A stretch of 64,000 nt of DNA from Chloroflexota bacterium (GTDB lineage: Bacteria; Chloroflexota; Anaerolineae; Aggregatilineales; Phototrophicaceae): positions 1 through 64,000 of the forward strand of contig WTGO01000113.1 of the NCBI GenBank assembly GCA_011523515.1. Reading direction: 5' to 3'. A program made the position numbers and the translations under genes. The notes beneath the pieces were generated by a model. The model did no database searches. It saw only the letters and a list, made by a program, of their open reading frames with translations, and was not told the DNA's origin. Positions 35,765 through 46,200 of the stretch are shown piece by piece; within the stretch, counting starts at the first letter, position 1; every line of letters starts with the position of its first letter.

Positions 35765-36853
35765 GTGAACGAGTATGATGGAAGGTTTGAGTCGGACGTC
35801 GGCCTGATGACTTACCTGGAAGACGAAAAGAGCGACAAGGCCGGTTTCGAGTTTTTCCTCGAAGACGCAGACTTGGACTTGTTGGACGAAAACTTCGAGG
35901 ATGACGTTGGGCTCGAAGACGAAGAAGAAGATCACGACCTGGGCGAAATAGCTTCCAGCGACACGGTGGGCTTATATCTCAAGGAGATGGCGCGCGTCCC
36001 TCTGCTGACCACAGAGGAGGAAGTGCAGTTGGCGATGCGCCAGGAAACGGGAGAGCACGCCGCCAGCCAATTGGCCGAAGCGCCCGACCACGAGCGTCGG
36101 GCCGAGTGGCAGTTCCTGATTCAAGACGGCCTGAACGCCCGCGATCATCTGATCAAAGCCAATACGCGGCTGGTCGTCTCTATTGCCAAGAAATACATGT
36201 CTCGCGGTGTACCCTTCCTCGACCTGATTCAGGAAGGCAACCTGGGATTAATGAAAGCGGTGGAAAAGTTTGATTACCACCGTGGCTACCGATTCAGCAC
36301 TTATGCCACCTGGTGGATCCGCCAGACTATCACCCGCGCCATCGCCGATCAGGGGCGCACCATTCGCGTACCGGTGCACATGACCGACCGTATCCGGCAG
36401 CTTTACCGCGTCGCCCGCGACCTGGAGCAAGAATCCGGCTGCAAACCCTCCGTGGAAGAAATCGCCGAGGTGATGGAGTGCGAGCCGCGCAAGGTGCAAT
36501 GGATGCTCAAAGTATCATGGCGCCCGCTCAGCCTCGAGCATCCGGTGGGCAAAGACGACGACAGCGAATTAGGCAGCTTCATCGAAAACGACCGCGAGCC
36601 CAATCCATCTGACAGCGCCTTCAGCAAGCTGCTTAAGGAGAAAATTGAAGAGCTGCTGAACACACTGACCCCGCGTGAAGCCCGTATTCTACGTCTGCGC
36701 TTCGGCCTGCAGAATGGGCATTGTTACACCTTGGAAGAGGTCGGGCAGAAATTCGGCTTGACGCGCGAGCGCATTCGGCAGATTGAAGGACGCGCCCTGC
36801 GACGCTTGCGTCATCCGCGCCGCAGTCGCAAATTGCGCGACTATCTCGACTAG
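35765..36853 (+). CDS. RNA polymerase sigma-70 factor, primary-type
   Basis: A 362-aa sigma factor from the GTG at 35765, which follows AAGGAG at good spacing. An acidic N-terminal segment (residues about 15-65) replaces region 1.1. Region 1.2 is [20 protein letters not shown], region 2 [17 protein letters not shown] and [17 protein letters not shown], then regions 3 and 4 ([34 protein letters not shown]) ending [10 protein letters not shown]. The complete region set suggests a group 1 or 2 factor of the RpoD/SigA type. It is probably transcribed from the consensus promoter at 35056. Confidence 0.93.
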   Translation: MNEYDGRFESDVGLMTYLEDEKSDKAGFEFFLEDADLDLLDENFEDDVGLEDEEEDHDLGEIASSDTVGLYLKEMARVPLLTTEEEVQLAMRQETGEHAASQLAEAPDHERRAEWQFLIQDGLNARDHLIKANTRLVVSIAKKYMSRGVPFLDLIQEGNLGLMKAVEKFDYHRGYRFSTYATWWIRQTITRAIADQGRTIRVPVHMTDRIRQLYRVARDLEQESGCKPSVEEIAEVMECEPRKVQWMLKVSWRPLSLEHPVGKDDDSELGSFIENDREPNPSDSAFSKLLKEKIEELLNTLTPREARILRLRFGLQNGHCYTLEEVGQKFGLTRERIRQIEGRALRRLRHPRRSRKLRDYLD

Positions 36854-36973
36854 CCGGGACTTGGCGGTCATGGCATGAGCCGCCAATATCAGAAGCCCTT
36901 CAGCGCTCCATTCATCGGCTGACGCGTTCACGCCCCGCCTGTGAGCCGCCTGGCTTGAATCGAACCGGCAACT

Positions 36974-37555
36974 ATGCCCCAGCTTGTCTTGGCGAGACAC
37001 AGCAACAGCGATCACAATCCTGCACAGCCGGCCGCGGATTGGCCGCTAACCGCAGAGGGCCTGCGCCGCTGTCAGCCCTTGGCGCAGCATCTTGCGCCTT
37101 ACAAAGCGAAGCGCCTGTATAGCAGTCCTATGCCCAAGGCGCTGCAAACGGCAAAAAGCGTTGCCCAGAAACTTGGCAATTTGCCCGTCCGCGAATGCCC
37201 TTTTCTGGCCGAACACAGCCGACAATCCAACGCGCCCTACGGAACGCTGGCTGACTTTAACGCGCGGATGAAACGACTGTTCGCCGCCCAGAATGAACTG
37301 ATCTTCGGCGACGAAACGGCAAACCAAGCCAGCAATCGTTTTCAGCGGGGCATCAATACCGTCCTGGAAAGCGCGAACCAAGCGGAAAACATCGTGGTAT
37401 TCAGTCACGGGACCGTGCTGGCATTGTTCGTCTCACGGCACAATCCGATTGATTGCTATAGCTTTTGGAAACGGCTCAAAATGCCAGCCGTGATTGTGCT
37501 GGATTTGCCCGACTTTCGCATCCTGAGTGTGATTGAAGACGCGGGAATCGTTTAG
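36974..37555 (+). CDS. Histidine phosphatase family protein
   Basis: A 193-aa phosphoglycerate-mutase-fold protein. The catalytic RHG is present as LARHSNSDHN (RHS rather than RHG), followed by LYSSPMPKALQTAKSVAQK and VVFSHGTVLALFVSRH. The substrate is unknown. Its stop overlaps that of the convergent SDR gene by 4 bases (TTAG). Confidence 0.87.
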   Translation: MPQLVLARHSNSDHNPAQPAADWPLTAEGLRRCQPLAQHLAPYKAKRLYSSPMPKALQTAKSVAQKLGNLPVRECPFLAEHSRQSNAPYGTLADFNARMKRLFAAQNELIFGDETANQASNRFQRGINTVLESANQAENIVVFSHGTVLALFVSRHNPIDCYSFWKRLKMPAVIVLDLPDFRILSVIEDAGIV

Positions 37556-38535
37556 GCGCTGATTGCGGCAAGCAGCTCGGCCTCCTTTTCTAGCGGAAGG
37601 CCCGCGGGCTTGGGCCAATCCCCCGGCAGCGTCGCGGCCCAATCATAGGTATCGCGGACCGTCTCAGCTATCGGCCTGAATGTCAAACCAGCGCCTATCG
37701 CCTTGTCGATGCTGAAGGTCATGAAACTCTCCGCCAGCGTGCCGCTGAGCCAGAGCGGCAATTCCATAAACTCGCCCACTTCGTTAGCGCGCAGGAAGTC
37801 GTCACTGACCTGGCGCCACTGGACATCGCTCGCCAGCGCCTGTTTGACCCATGCCAGCAGATGGCCGAAGTTCAATCGCCCGGCCGGGCCGGTCACGTTG
37901 TAAATCCCGGTCGCGCGCGCCTCGATTCGCCGCAGCGTGAATCCCGCCAGGTCGCGAACGTCGACGAATTGGACCGGCTGTTGCGCGGGTGGCGCGATTG
38001 CCGTACCGCCCCTGGCCGCCCGCGTCACCCAATAGGTGAAGCGATTGGTCGGGTCGCGCGGGCCTACGATCAGGCCCGGGCGGATGATCAAGCTGCTGTC
38101 GGGGAAAGCGGCTTGCGCCTGCGCTTCGCATAAGACCTTTAGCGGACCGTAGGTCGCGTCAGTGACGTCTGCAACCGACGGGTCAGCCAGGGTCAGGAGC
38201 TCGGCCGTTTCCGCGCGATTGGCCGCCCCCTGCGGCGGATAAACGGACAGGGTCGAAATGAAGGTGTAGTGTCCTGCAGACTCGCTTAGCGCTTGGGCGG
38301 ACAGTTTGACCAGGCGGGGCAGATAGCCGCAAGTATCGATTACCGCGTCCCAACTGCGCCCGGCCAGCCGCTGCAGGTCCGTCTCGCGGTCGCCCGTGAT
38401 CTGCTCAACGCCGGCGATAGGCGCCGGGCTGCTCAGGCCGCGGTTGAACAAGGTCACAAGGTGGCCGCGCGTCAAGGCCTCAGCAACTAACGCCGGTCCC
38501 AAAAATGTCGTGCCGCCAATGATCAGCAGGTTCAT
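37552..38535 (-). CDS. NAD-dependent epimerase/dehydratase (SDR superfamily)
   Basis: A 327-aa extended-type SDR protein. The nucleotide-binding motif is LLIIGGTTFLGPALVAEAL (TxxFxGP, as in CSP41-like members). WDAVIDTCGYLP and YTFISTLSVYPPQGAAN follow. The usual YxxxK is present only loosely as TYGPLKVLCEAQ. The substrate is unknown. The gene is divergent from the M28 peptidase gene. Confidence 0.88.
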   Translation of the reverse strand: MNLLIIGGTTFLGPALVAEALTRGHLVTLFNRGLSSPAPIAGVEQITGDRETDLQRLAGRSWDAVIDTCGYLPRLVKLSAQALSESAGHYTFISTLSVYPPQGAANRAETAELLTLADPSVADVTDATYGPLKVLCEAQAQAAFPDSSLIIRPGLIVGPRDPTNRFTYWVTRAARGGTAIAPPAQQPVQFVDVRDLAGFTLRRIEARATGIYNVTGPAGRLNFGHLLAWVKQALASDVQWRQVSDDFLRANEVGEFMELPLWLSGTLAESFMTFSIDKAIGAGLTFRPIAETVRDTYDWAATLPGDWPKPAGLPLEKEAELLAAISA

Positions 38536-38693
38536 GGCGCTACCTCCGCTTCCCGTTTCAATTTTACCGTTCCCCGCGCACCAAAGGCATCTCCCGCCCT
38601 ACGGCCTTCCATTGTCCTGCGTCTGCTCTACGGCGGTCGCTTCTGGCGCCCGCAAGCGATATACGCCGCCCAATCTATGCTAAAATCGCCACA

Positions 38694-40067
38694 ATGGACC
38701 GCAAATTCATCCATCTGCGCAGCGCGGCGCTCTTGTCAGGCTTCATGCTGCTTTTGCTGGCCTGCAACCTCGGCACAAGCGACAATGCGCCGCCGACGCT
38801 CGCGCCCTTGCCCACTTTCACACCGCAGGCAACTTTGGGCTATGCCGCTGTGCGACCGGTCGTGATCAACGAAATCGAAGTCACCGCCATCGCGCCCGGC
38901 GATGAGTTCTTGCAGGCTCTGTTGCAACAAGTCGAGTCGGACCGGCTGCTGGCGCATATCCGCAGCCTGCAGGATTTCCGCACGCGCCACATAGGCTCAA
39001 CCCAGACCTCAACCACCGAAGGCATCGGCGCTGCCCGCAAGTATATCAAGGATCAGTTGGAAATCTTCGGCTCAGCCTCCGGCGGCAATCTGTATACTTT
39101 CGAGCAGAGTTTTGAGGCGATAGTCACCGATGTCATTCAGACGCGGCAGTATAATATCGTCGGCGCCATCAGCGGCAGCGAAGTCAACGCTGGCACCATA
39201 ATCATCGGCGCTCATTACGATAGCATCGGCGAACCGCGCGGCGACGGCCGGGCTTTTGCGCCGGGTGCAAACGACAATGCCTCTGGCGTGGCGGCGCTGC
39301 TGGAAATCGCGCGCATATTAAGCCCGGCGCAGTATCGCGCGACCATCATGTTTGTCCTGTTCTCCGCCGAAGAATTCAATCGCCAGGGCAGCAAACCCTT
39401 CGCCGTCTGGGTGCGCGACAAGAACATTGATGTGATCGGCATGATCAACGTGGACACCATCGGCAATGTGCATGACTTCAACGGCAATCGCAACGACCGC
39501 CAGTTGCGCGTCTTCTCCGCCGGGCCCAACGACACATCGGTTTCGCGCAAGATGGCCCGCGAAGCCAACTTTCTGGGTTACAACTACAATCTGGATCTGG
39601 ATTTGCGTGTGCAAGACGAAATCGATCGCGAGAACCGCTATGGCGATCACTTTTCCTTCAGCGAACTGGGCTACCCCGCCATTCGGCTGATCAACGCCTA
39701 CGAGGAGAAGCGCAATGCTGATCCAACCGATACGATCGAATTCATCGAGCCCGAGTATATGCGGCGCGCCACCCAATCCATCCTGGCGATCGTCATGTCG
39801 CTGGCGGATGGTCCGCGCCCGCCGACCAATATCGTCTTGCGCGCCCGCGATGACGGCAAGCAAGAGCTGGTTTGGGAGCCGGTGGAGGATGCAGCAAGTT
39901 ATATAGTCGCGCTCCGACCGCGCGATTCATTGATTTATCAGCAATTCTCATTCGATGAATCCAAGCTGGCATGGGACGGCTTCACCGATTACGCCGCCAT
40001 CGCGATCGCCGCCAAAGACGCGCGCGGCCTGATCGGTCCCTTGTCGCATGAAATCATTCCGCGTTAG
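38694..40067 (+). CDS. M28 family metallopeptidase, lipoprotein
   Basis: A 457-aa exported peptidase. A lipoprotein signal (LSGFMLLLLACNLG, lipobox LLAC) and a Pro/Thr-rich linker precede an M28 zinc-peptidase domain whose ligands are visible: GAHYDSIG (His), GANDNASGVAALLE (bridging Asp), SAEEFNRQG (Glu), MINVDTIGN (Asp) and YGDHFSFSE (His). The last about 85 residues look like a beta-sandwich (ELVWEPVEDAASYIV). It is expected to act on the outer side of the membrane as an aminopeptidase. Confidence 0.92.
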   Translation: MDRKFIHLRSAALLSGFMLLLLACNLGTSDNAPPTLAPLPTFTPQATLGYAAVRPVVINEIEVTAIAPGDEFLQALLQQVESDRLLAHIRSLQDFRTRHIGSTQTSTTEGIGAARKYIKDQLEIFGSASGGNLYTFEQSFEAIVTDVIQTRQYNIVGAISGSEVNAGTIIIGAHYDSIGEPRGDGRAFAPGANDNASGVAALLEIARILSPAQYRATIMFVLFSAEEFNRQGSKPFAVWVRDKNIDVIGMINVDTIGNVHDFNGNRNDRQLRVFSAGPNDTSVSRKMAREANFLGYNYNLDLDLRVQDEIDRENRYGDHFSFSELGYPAIRLINAYEEKRNADPTDTIEFIEPEYMRRATQSILAIVMSLADGPRPPTNIVLRARDDGKQELVWEPVEDAASYIVALRPRDSLIYQQFSFDESKLAWDGFTDYAAIAIAAKDARGLIGPLSHEIIPR

Positions 40068-40147
40068 CCGCGGGTGCAGCGCGCGGCTTGCGCGCGCGAC
40101 TGGCAAGCAAGTCGAAAACCGTACCGACCGCCAACCACCGAGGGACA

Positions 40148-41272
40148 ATGCGCGTCGTCCATATCATCAAAGTCACCCGCATCAGCGGCGCAGAGCGTCA
40201 TCTGCTCGTGCTATTGGCGGGTCTGATTCAGCGCGGTATCGACGCCCGTCTGGTCATCCTGGTCGAGCGCGACAAACCCATGGACGACATGCTGGCCGAG
40301 GCGACCAAGCGCGGCATCCCGATTACGCGCCTAAGCATCCGCCGTGATTACGACCTGGCGCTGCTGTGGCGGCTGCGCGCTCTGCTGCGAGACCAGAATC
40401 CTGATGTAGTGCATACGCACCTGGTGCACGCCGACCTCTACGGTTGCTGCGCCGCCCGAATCGCTGGCGTCCGCACTTTGATCAGCAGCCGCCATAATGA
40501 CGATCAGTTTCGCTACCGGCCGCGCTGGCGCAATTTGCATCGCCGACTCTGGCGCTGGACCAGCGGCGGCATCGCCATATCGGAATCGATCAGACGATTC
40601 GCCATCGAGGTAGAAGGCGCGCCGGCAGATAAGATCACAGTGGTGCATTACGGCATCGACTTCGCCTGGCTCAATGATGACGATATCGCGTCGGCCCGTC
40701 AGCAATTGCGAGCCGACCTGGGGCTGGGAGCGGATGCCCTGCTCCTGGGCATGGTCTGTCGCCTGGTGGAGCAAAAGGGCATACCCTACGCGCTCGAAGC
40801 CATACGCCGGATAAAGACGCAACACGCAAGCGCCCAATTCGTCGTCGCCGGCGACGGCGAAAAAGCGGGCGAGCTCCGCCGACTGGCCTCGGCGCTGGGC
40901 ATCGCCGACCGCGTGCACTGGCTCGGCTGGCGCGGCGACGCCGCCGATCTGATGGCCGCTTTTGACGTACTGCTGGTCCCCAGCCTGTGGGAAGGCTTCG
41001 GCTTGGTGCTGCTCGAAGCCATGGCGCGCCGCGTCCCCGTGATCGCCAGCCGCGTCAGCGCGATTCCCGAAGTGATCGTACATGGCGAGACCGGCATTCT
41101 CATCGAGCCGCGCGATGTCGATGGTTTGGCGCAAGCTATGACGCGCCTGCTGAATGACCGCGCGCTGCGCAAATACATGGGGCTGCTGGGCGCCGCCCGT
41201 CTGGAGGAACGCTTCAGCGTCGAGCGTATGGTCGCGGGAACGATCGCCGTCTACCAAGGTGTCCTCGAGTAA
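40148..41272 (+). CDS. Glycosyltransferase family 4
   Basis: A 374-aa GT-B enzyme from the ATG at 40148 (MRVVHIIKVTRISGAERHLL), which follows GAGGG. The C-terminal domain has VCRLVEQKGIPYALEAI, VVAGDGEKAGELRR and the EX7E motif in PSLWEGFGLVLLEAMARR. It retains the GAER acceptor-loop motif typical of lipopolysaccharide or exopolysaccharide enzymes of this type. The acceptor is unknown. The ORF extends to 40088 but lacks a plausible ribosome site there. Confidence 0.93.
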   Translation: MRVVHIIKVTRISGAERHLLVLLAGLIQRGIDARLVILVERDKPMDDMLAEATKRGIPITRLSIRRDYDLALLWRLRALLRDQNPDVVHTHLVHADLYGCCAARIAGVRTLISSRHNDDQFRYRPRWRNLHRRLWRWTSGGIAISESIRRFAIEVEGAPADKITVVHYGIDFAWLNDDDIASARQQLRADLGLGADALLLGMVCRLVEQKGIPYALEAIRRIKTQHASAQFVVAGDGEKAGELRRLASALGIADRVHWLGWRGDAADLMAAFDVLLVPSLWEGFGLVLLEAMARRVPVIASRVSAIPEVIVHGETGILIEPRDVDGLAQAMTRLLNDRALRKYMGLLGAARLEERFSVERMVAGTIAVYQGVLE

Positions 41273-41683
41273 GATGTCGCCCGAAACATGTGGAACCGCC
41301 CTGCGAACCAGCACTTAAAGTCTTACTGGACTCAGTAACACTCAGAAAATCATGAAAAATAATTTACCACCGAGTACACCGAGGAAAAAGAGGGCGCCGG
41401 GTAAATCAATATAGATATTCTGGCAGCGACCGACAGTTAGAAGCGCGGCGGCATCCGCTGCTTGTGCGTCGAGGCGAATCAATTCCTCTGTGCTGCAAAA
41501 ATCGCGCTATGACCGCGGTGGCAATAGGATTTGATGGCATCGCCCTGCGCCGCTCACGAACGCGAGACCAATTTGCCATAAGTCTCACTCGGCAGCATAA
41601 TCGACTGATATGTCCATCAAGACGAAATCACCTGAGCGCCGGCGAGCGGCCGCTCAAGCGCGCGAGATGACCCAGAGCAGTTG
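41273..41683. repeat. Intergenic gap with short interspersed repeat, copy 2 (about 41366-41500)
   Basis: A 411-bp gap without a convincing gene. Its repeat begins with CCACCGAGTACACCGAGG at 41368 and contains GATATTCTGGCAGCGA at about 41414-41429. The same pair of motifs, in the same order, appears at 51407 and 51466, so the two are homologous copies of about 110 bp. Confidence 0.65.
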
Positions 41684-42445
41684 ATGATCGACGTCTATCT
41701 CTCGTACACGCCGCAAGACCGCGAACGCGCTGAGGAAGTGCGGCGCATCCTCTTGGCGCAGGGCCACCGTCCCTGGGTCGATCCCCAGCCCGCGGACGGC
41801 TTGAGCTGGCATGCCGGCAAGGAGGCGGCCATTCAAGCGGCTGACGCGTTGGTTCTGCTGCTGACGGCCGCCGCGACGGATTCGGTTGCCGTCACTTACG
41901 AATGGTCGCTTGCCATTGGCAGCGGCGTTCCCGTGTTCGCCCTCGTCGACGGCGCCGAGAACGAGCATCCGCGCCTGCAGCTGGCGCATCGCTACGAGCG
42001 GGCGTACTTTGCAGACGAAAACCACTTCTGGGATCACTTTGTCGCCGACTTTAAACAGCTCGCCGCGGCCTCGCGTCAGGCCGCGCCGCCGGTCGCGTCG
42101 ACAGCGACCGACATCGACAGAAGCGTTATGCCGGAGGAGCCGGGCTATTGGCTGGTCATGCGGCGTGGCCCGCTGCTTAACCAGCTCTTCCGCCTGGAAC
42201 GCGAGGTTGTCAACATCGGGCGCGACCTGGCCAACGATATTGTCATCCGCGATGCTCAAGTCAGCCGCTATCACTTACGCCTGACGCTGCAGGGCCAGGA
42301 ATACACTGTCGAAGACCTCGACAGCAGCAACGGCACGCGCGTCAACGGCGCTCAAATCAGCGGCCGCGTCGCGCTGAAGGACGGCGATCTTATCGCTCTG
42401 GGCGATGCGATTGTCTTGACCTACGACCTGGTATATCTGGATTGA
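41684..42445 (+). CDS. TIR domain fused to an FHA domain
   Basis: A 253-aa protein. Residues 1 to about 125 are a TIR domain: DVYLSYTPQDRERAEEVRRI, HRPWVDPQPADGLSW and a helix with TDSVAVTYEWSLAIG that offers the catalytic Glu of NAD-cleaving TIR domains. Residues about 160-250 are a forkhead-associated domain with the typical GRDLANDIVIRDAQVSRYH (GRxxxNDI and SRxH) and LDSSNGTRVNG. FHA domains bind phosphothreonine. The TIR-FHA pairing suggests phospho-regulated NAD signalling or defence. The ATG at 41684 is used. The gene overlaps the convergent acetyltransferase gene by 25 bp. Confidence 0.87.
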   Translation: MIDVYLSYTPQDRERAEEVRRILLAQGHRPWVDPQPADGLSWHAGKEAAIQAADALVLLLTAAATDSVAVTYEWSLAIGSGVPVFALVDGAENEHPRLQLAHRYERAYFADENHFWDHFVADFKQLAAASRQAAPPVASTATDIDRSVMPEEPGYWLVMRRGPLLNQLFRLEREVVNIGRDLANDIVIRDAQVSRYHLRLTLQGQEYTVEDLDSSNGTRVNGAQISGRVALKDGDLIALGDAIVLTYDLVYLD

Positions 42446-43104
42446 AGCGGCAGCTCGCCGACGACCACGGCCGGATTGCCGGCTACGATCGCGCCAGCCG
42501 GCACATCGCGCCGCACGATGCTGCCCGCGCCGACCACCGCGCCCTCCCCAATAGTTACGCCCTTGAGAATCAGCGTATTCATGCCGATGAAGACGTCATC
42601 GGCGATGTGAATTGGCGCGGTCTTGGCGTCTAATGGCGCTGCCTTCCGCCGTTGCGGATCCAGAGGATGAAAGTCGGTATCGGCAATCACGGTGTTGGCG
42701 CCCACCCAGACGCGATCGCCGATGCAGATGCGTTCGTCGCAGACAAGCGAGCCGCCGGTCATGCCGAAGTCGTCGCCGATGGTCAGACGGGCGCCGACGC
42801 GGCGCGTGCTGATGATGACCGGGTGGTTGGGGCCCAACGGATTGCTGCGCGCGCTCGAGCGCAAGCTCATGCGCCAGCCAATGCGGATCTCGCTCTGCCG
42901 ATGCCGCTGAATGATGGGCAGGCCGTAACAACGCCAACCACCGCCGACCTGAACACCGCGAAGCGCCCACCTGGCACAGGGCAGCAGCAGCAGCCGGCGC
43001 AATTCGTTGCCGGCTTTCCAGGGCATTAAACGCGCCTGCCGCAGCGACTCCCGCGACAGCAGCGTGGCGGGATCCTCGGCGGTCTTCTCAAGTTTTCCGG
43101 CCAT
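42421..43104 (-). CDS. Left-handed beta-helix acyltransferase (hexapeptide family)
   Basis: A 227-aa protein. The first about 90 residues are basic and helical, and the rest contains hexapeptide repeats (IGDDFGMTGGSLVCDERI, IGDRVWVGANTVIADTDF, GVTIGEGAVVGAGSIV) ending in VPAGAIVAGNPAVV, as in maltose/nodulation-type O-acetyltransferases. The His in TDFHPLD is at the usual catalytic place. It likely acetylates a sugar; the neighbouring GT4 gene is consistent with glycan modification. Confidence 0.9.
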   Translation of the reverse strand: MAGKLEKTAEDPATLLSRESLRQARLMPWKAGNELRRLLLLPCARWALRGVQVGGGWRCYGLPIIQRHRQSEIRIGWRMSLRSSARSNPLGPNHPVIISTRRVGARLTIGDDFGMTGGSLVCDERICIGDRVWVGANTVIADTDFHPLDPQRRKAAPLDAKTAPIHIADDVFIGMNTLILKGVTIGEGAVVGAGSIVRRDVPAGAIVAGNPAVVVGELPLQSRYTRS

Positions 43105-43294
43105 CTAAGGGTCTCGTCTGGCGCTGGGCCTCACTTACACTGTTATGATATACGCGTTCAAAGCCGTTCGACTCAAGGTGAGGAATCATGTCGACGTCTG
43201 CAGGAGCGACGTATCAAGTCGCCCGAGTACGCACCCTACAATTCCGACGGTCGACACACAGAGTTGACCCTGCATCGACTCAAAGTCACGGCGC

Positions 43295-46200
43295 TTAAGG
43301 CACGCTGAAAACGACATCAGCGGCCTGCACGATGTCGCTGCCACGAATCAAGGCAAGTCTCAGTACATAATTCCCCGAATGCAACGCGTCGGCGTGCAGC
43401 ATTTCCAGTTGGCCGTTGACAACCGTGCGGTGCTGCGCGTTGCCCAGCGGCGTCCAGTCGGCGAATTGTCCGCCACGGATGTACATATGATAGAACTCGG
43501 CCTGTCCGGAGTCGTACTGCGCCGTACCCACAATGGGAATTACGTGGCTGACGGACTGGCCGCTGGCCGGCTGCTGAATCTGCAGGATAGCGCCAACGCT
43601 GCCGATCGTATGCATGCCGTATACGCCCGGCCAGCAATCCACCGTCGGCAAGAAAGCCAGGCCATTCTCACGCGCGTAACGCTCGGCTTCAACAGAGTCC
43701 GTCTGCGATGTGCTGGGCCCGCCGATGAACCACAGATGCTGCGCGCCCGCGCCTACCGCCTCTTGCGTATGCTCGATCGGCACGCGGCAATAATTGGGCG
43801 GGATTGGCTGCTGCTCTCCCGGCGCCACGCGGAACTGAATGCCGGCGCCGACTTCCGGCGGCAGCGGATACGCCAGCGTTTGATAAACGCCAGGCGCTAC
43901 CTCCTGCACCACCGAACCAACGACCGGTATCGGCGTCGGATAGCGCGCCGCCACCTGTGGATAATCCAAATTGCCATTGGCATCGGGGATGCCGGCGGGT
44001 CCGTCCAGGGTCCACTCGTTGATACTGGCCGGGCAGCGGATCGACAGCTCAATCAGACGGCGCACATCGCATACCTGACGCAAGGTCACGCCCGCCGGCG
44101 GTATCGGCTGATCGTTGAGCAGCCGGCCCTCGGTGGCGAATGTTCCCAGCAAGTCGCGATTGCCGTAGATGCCGGTCAGCACGGTATTCCAGATCGGCGC
44201 CGCGCCGGTCAGCCCGGATGAGTTGATCATCGGGTCGCCGTCGTTATTGCCCACCCAGACGCCGACAGCGACATTTCGCGTATAGCCGATGGTCCAATTG
44301 TCCTTGATGTCGTCGGTGGTGCCGGTCTTCACGGAGGCGAAGACGTTGTCAGCGCGCAAGGGACTGTGGTAACCCATCGCCGCTGAGCGCGCTTGATTGT
44401 CGGACAGCATATCGGTGATGACGAAGGCCACGCGCGGATCAAGCACGCGAAGGCTCTCCGCCCCGCGCGCCACCGTTTTGGCCGTTACCGTGCCTGACGG
44501 GCAGCCGTTCTCGTATTGATAGATGATTTGATTGTCGCTGCCGATAACGCAGCGGATGGAGGTCACGGGCGCATACAGGCCCTGATTGGCGAAGACGGCG
44601 AAGGCGTTAGTCAATTCGATTAGGCTGATCTCCCCGCCGCCAAGCGTCAGCGACAGGCCATATTGCGAGGCGTCGTCACTCAAGGTGGTGATGCCCAAAC
44701 GCCGCAGAAATTCCAGGAGATAGCCGACACCCGCCTGGCGCAGCGTCTGCACCGCCGGAATATTGTAGCTGTTGGCCAGCGCCGCGCGCATCGTCATGGG
44801 CCCGTGAAACTCATTGTCGAAATTCCGCGGCGTATACACCGGCAGCCCGGGCAGCGCAATCTGCGTGCGCGTATCCCAGAGCACGTCAATTGTGGACATG
44901 CCCCGCTCCATGGCCGCGGCGTAAGTAAAGGGCTTCATGGTGCTGCCAGGCTGACGAAAGGCCGTTGTCACATTGACGCTGCCGTCGATCGCTTCGTTGT
45001 CATAGTCGATGCTGCCGATCATGGCGATGATCTCGCCGTTGTCCGGCTTGGTGACGACGACCGCGGCATTGCTGACATTTTTCGACCGCAGCTGCGCCAC
45101 CTGGTTGGCAGCGGCTCGCTGCGCCAGCCGATTGACGCTTTGATCCAGCGTGGTATAGACGCGCAGTCCGCCGCCAGTGATCTCCTCGGGGCTGTAGCCC
45201 AGGCTGAGCATCAGTCGCTCCAGCTCGCCTTGCGCGTATACCGTGAAATGCGGCGCGGTCAGTGACACCTTGGCCGGTACGAAGGTCAAACCTTCTTGCA
45301 ACGCGGCCCGCACTTGCTCTCGCGTGATAAAGCCCTCTTCCAGCATCTCGCCCAGCACCTGCCGCCAGCGCACATCAACCGCGGCCTGCACCACCGGGTC
45401 GGGGTTGAGCGGATCCAGGCTGGCCGGCGCTTGCGGCAAACCAGCTAACATCGCCGCCTCGCCCAGGCTCAACCGGTCGACATCCTTGCCAAAAAAGGTC
45501 TGAGACGCGGTTTGCACGCCGTAGGCCAGATTGCCGTAATAGATCTCGTTGAAATACATCTCGAGGATTTCTTCTTTGCTCTTGGACTGCGTCAGCACAA
45601 TCGCCAGCAAAATCTCTTCGGCTTTGCGGGCGACGCTGCGTTGCGCGCGCTTCTCGAAGTCAAAAAAGATATTCCTAACCAATTGCTGCGTGATGGTGCT
45701 GCCGCCCGGGGTAATTTCGCCGGCGGAGGCGCCCAGATAATTCAGCGCCGCCAGCGCCGTGTGGCCGACATCAATGCCGAAATTCTTAAAGAAGGAGTCA
45801 TCTTCAATGGCGACGGTAGCATCAATCAGCGCTTGCGGGATGCGGTCGAAGCTGACGTTTACGCGCCGCCCCTCGCCAAAGGCTTCGTAGAGCTCATTGC
45901 CAAAGCGGTCGTAAATGAAGGTGCTTTCAAAGCCGCGATAATTGTCCACCTCGAGGATGCGGGCCGTCCATTCGGCCTCAACTTGCGGCAGGAAGACCAA
46001 AGCCGCGCCCATCGTCAGGGCAGTCAAGCCGCCGCAAAATGTGACGAAGAGCCCAGCCATCATCCAGAAACAACCCAAAGGCAATCCCAGCAGGCGGCGC
46101 TTGCGCCTGCGCCTGCCCGGCAGCCTCGAACGATCTGGCGCCGGTGCGCGTCGTGGCGCGCCCGGTGGTGGCGGCGCCGGCGCGTAGGATTCGGGAAACT

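Noticed and set aside
41684-42445. A multi-gene defence island around the TIR-FHA gene.
   Set aside because: Neighbours are a glycosyltransferase and an O-acetyltransferase with no nuclease, transposase or other defence gene visible.
43105-43294. A CRISPR array or tandem repeat in the gap between acetyltransferase and PBP genes.
   Set aside because: No regularly spaced direct repeats were found.
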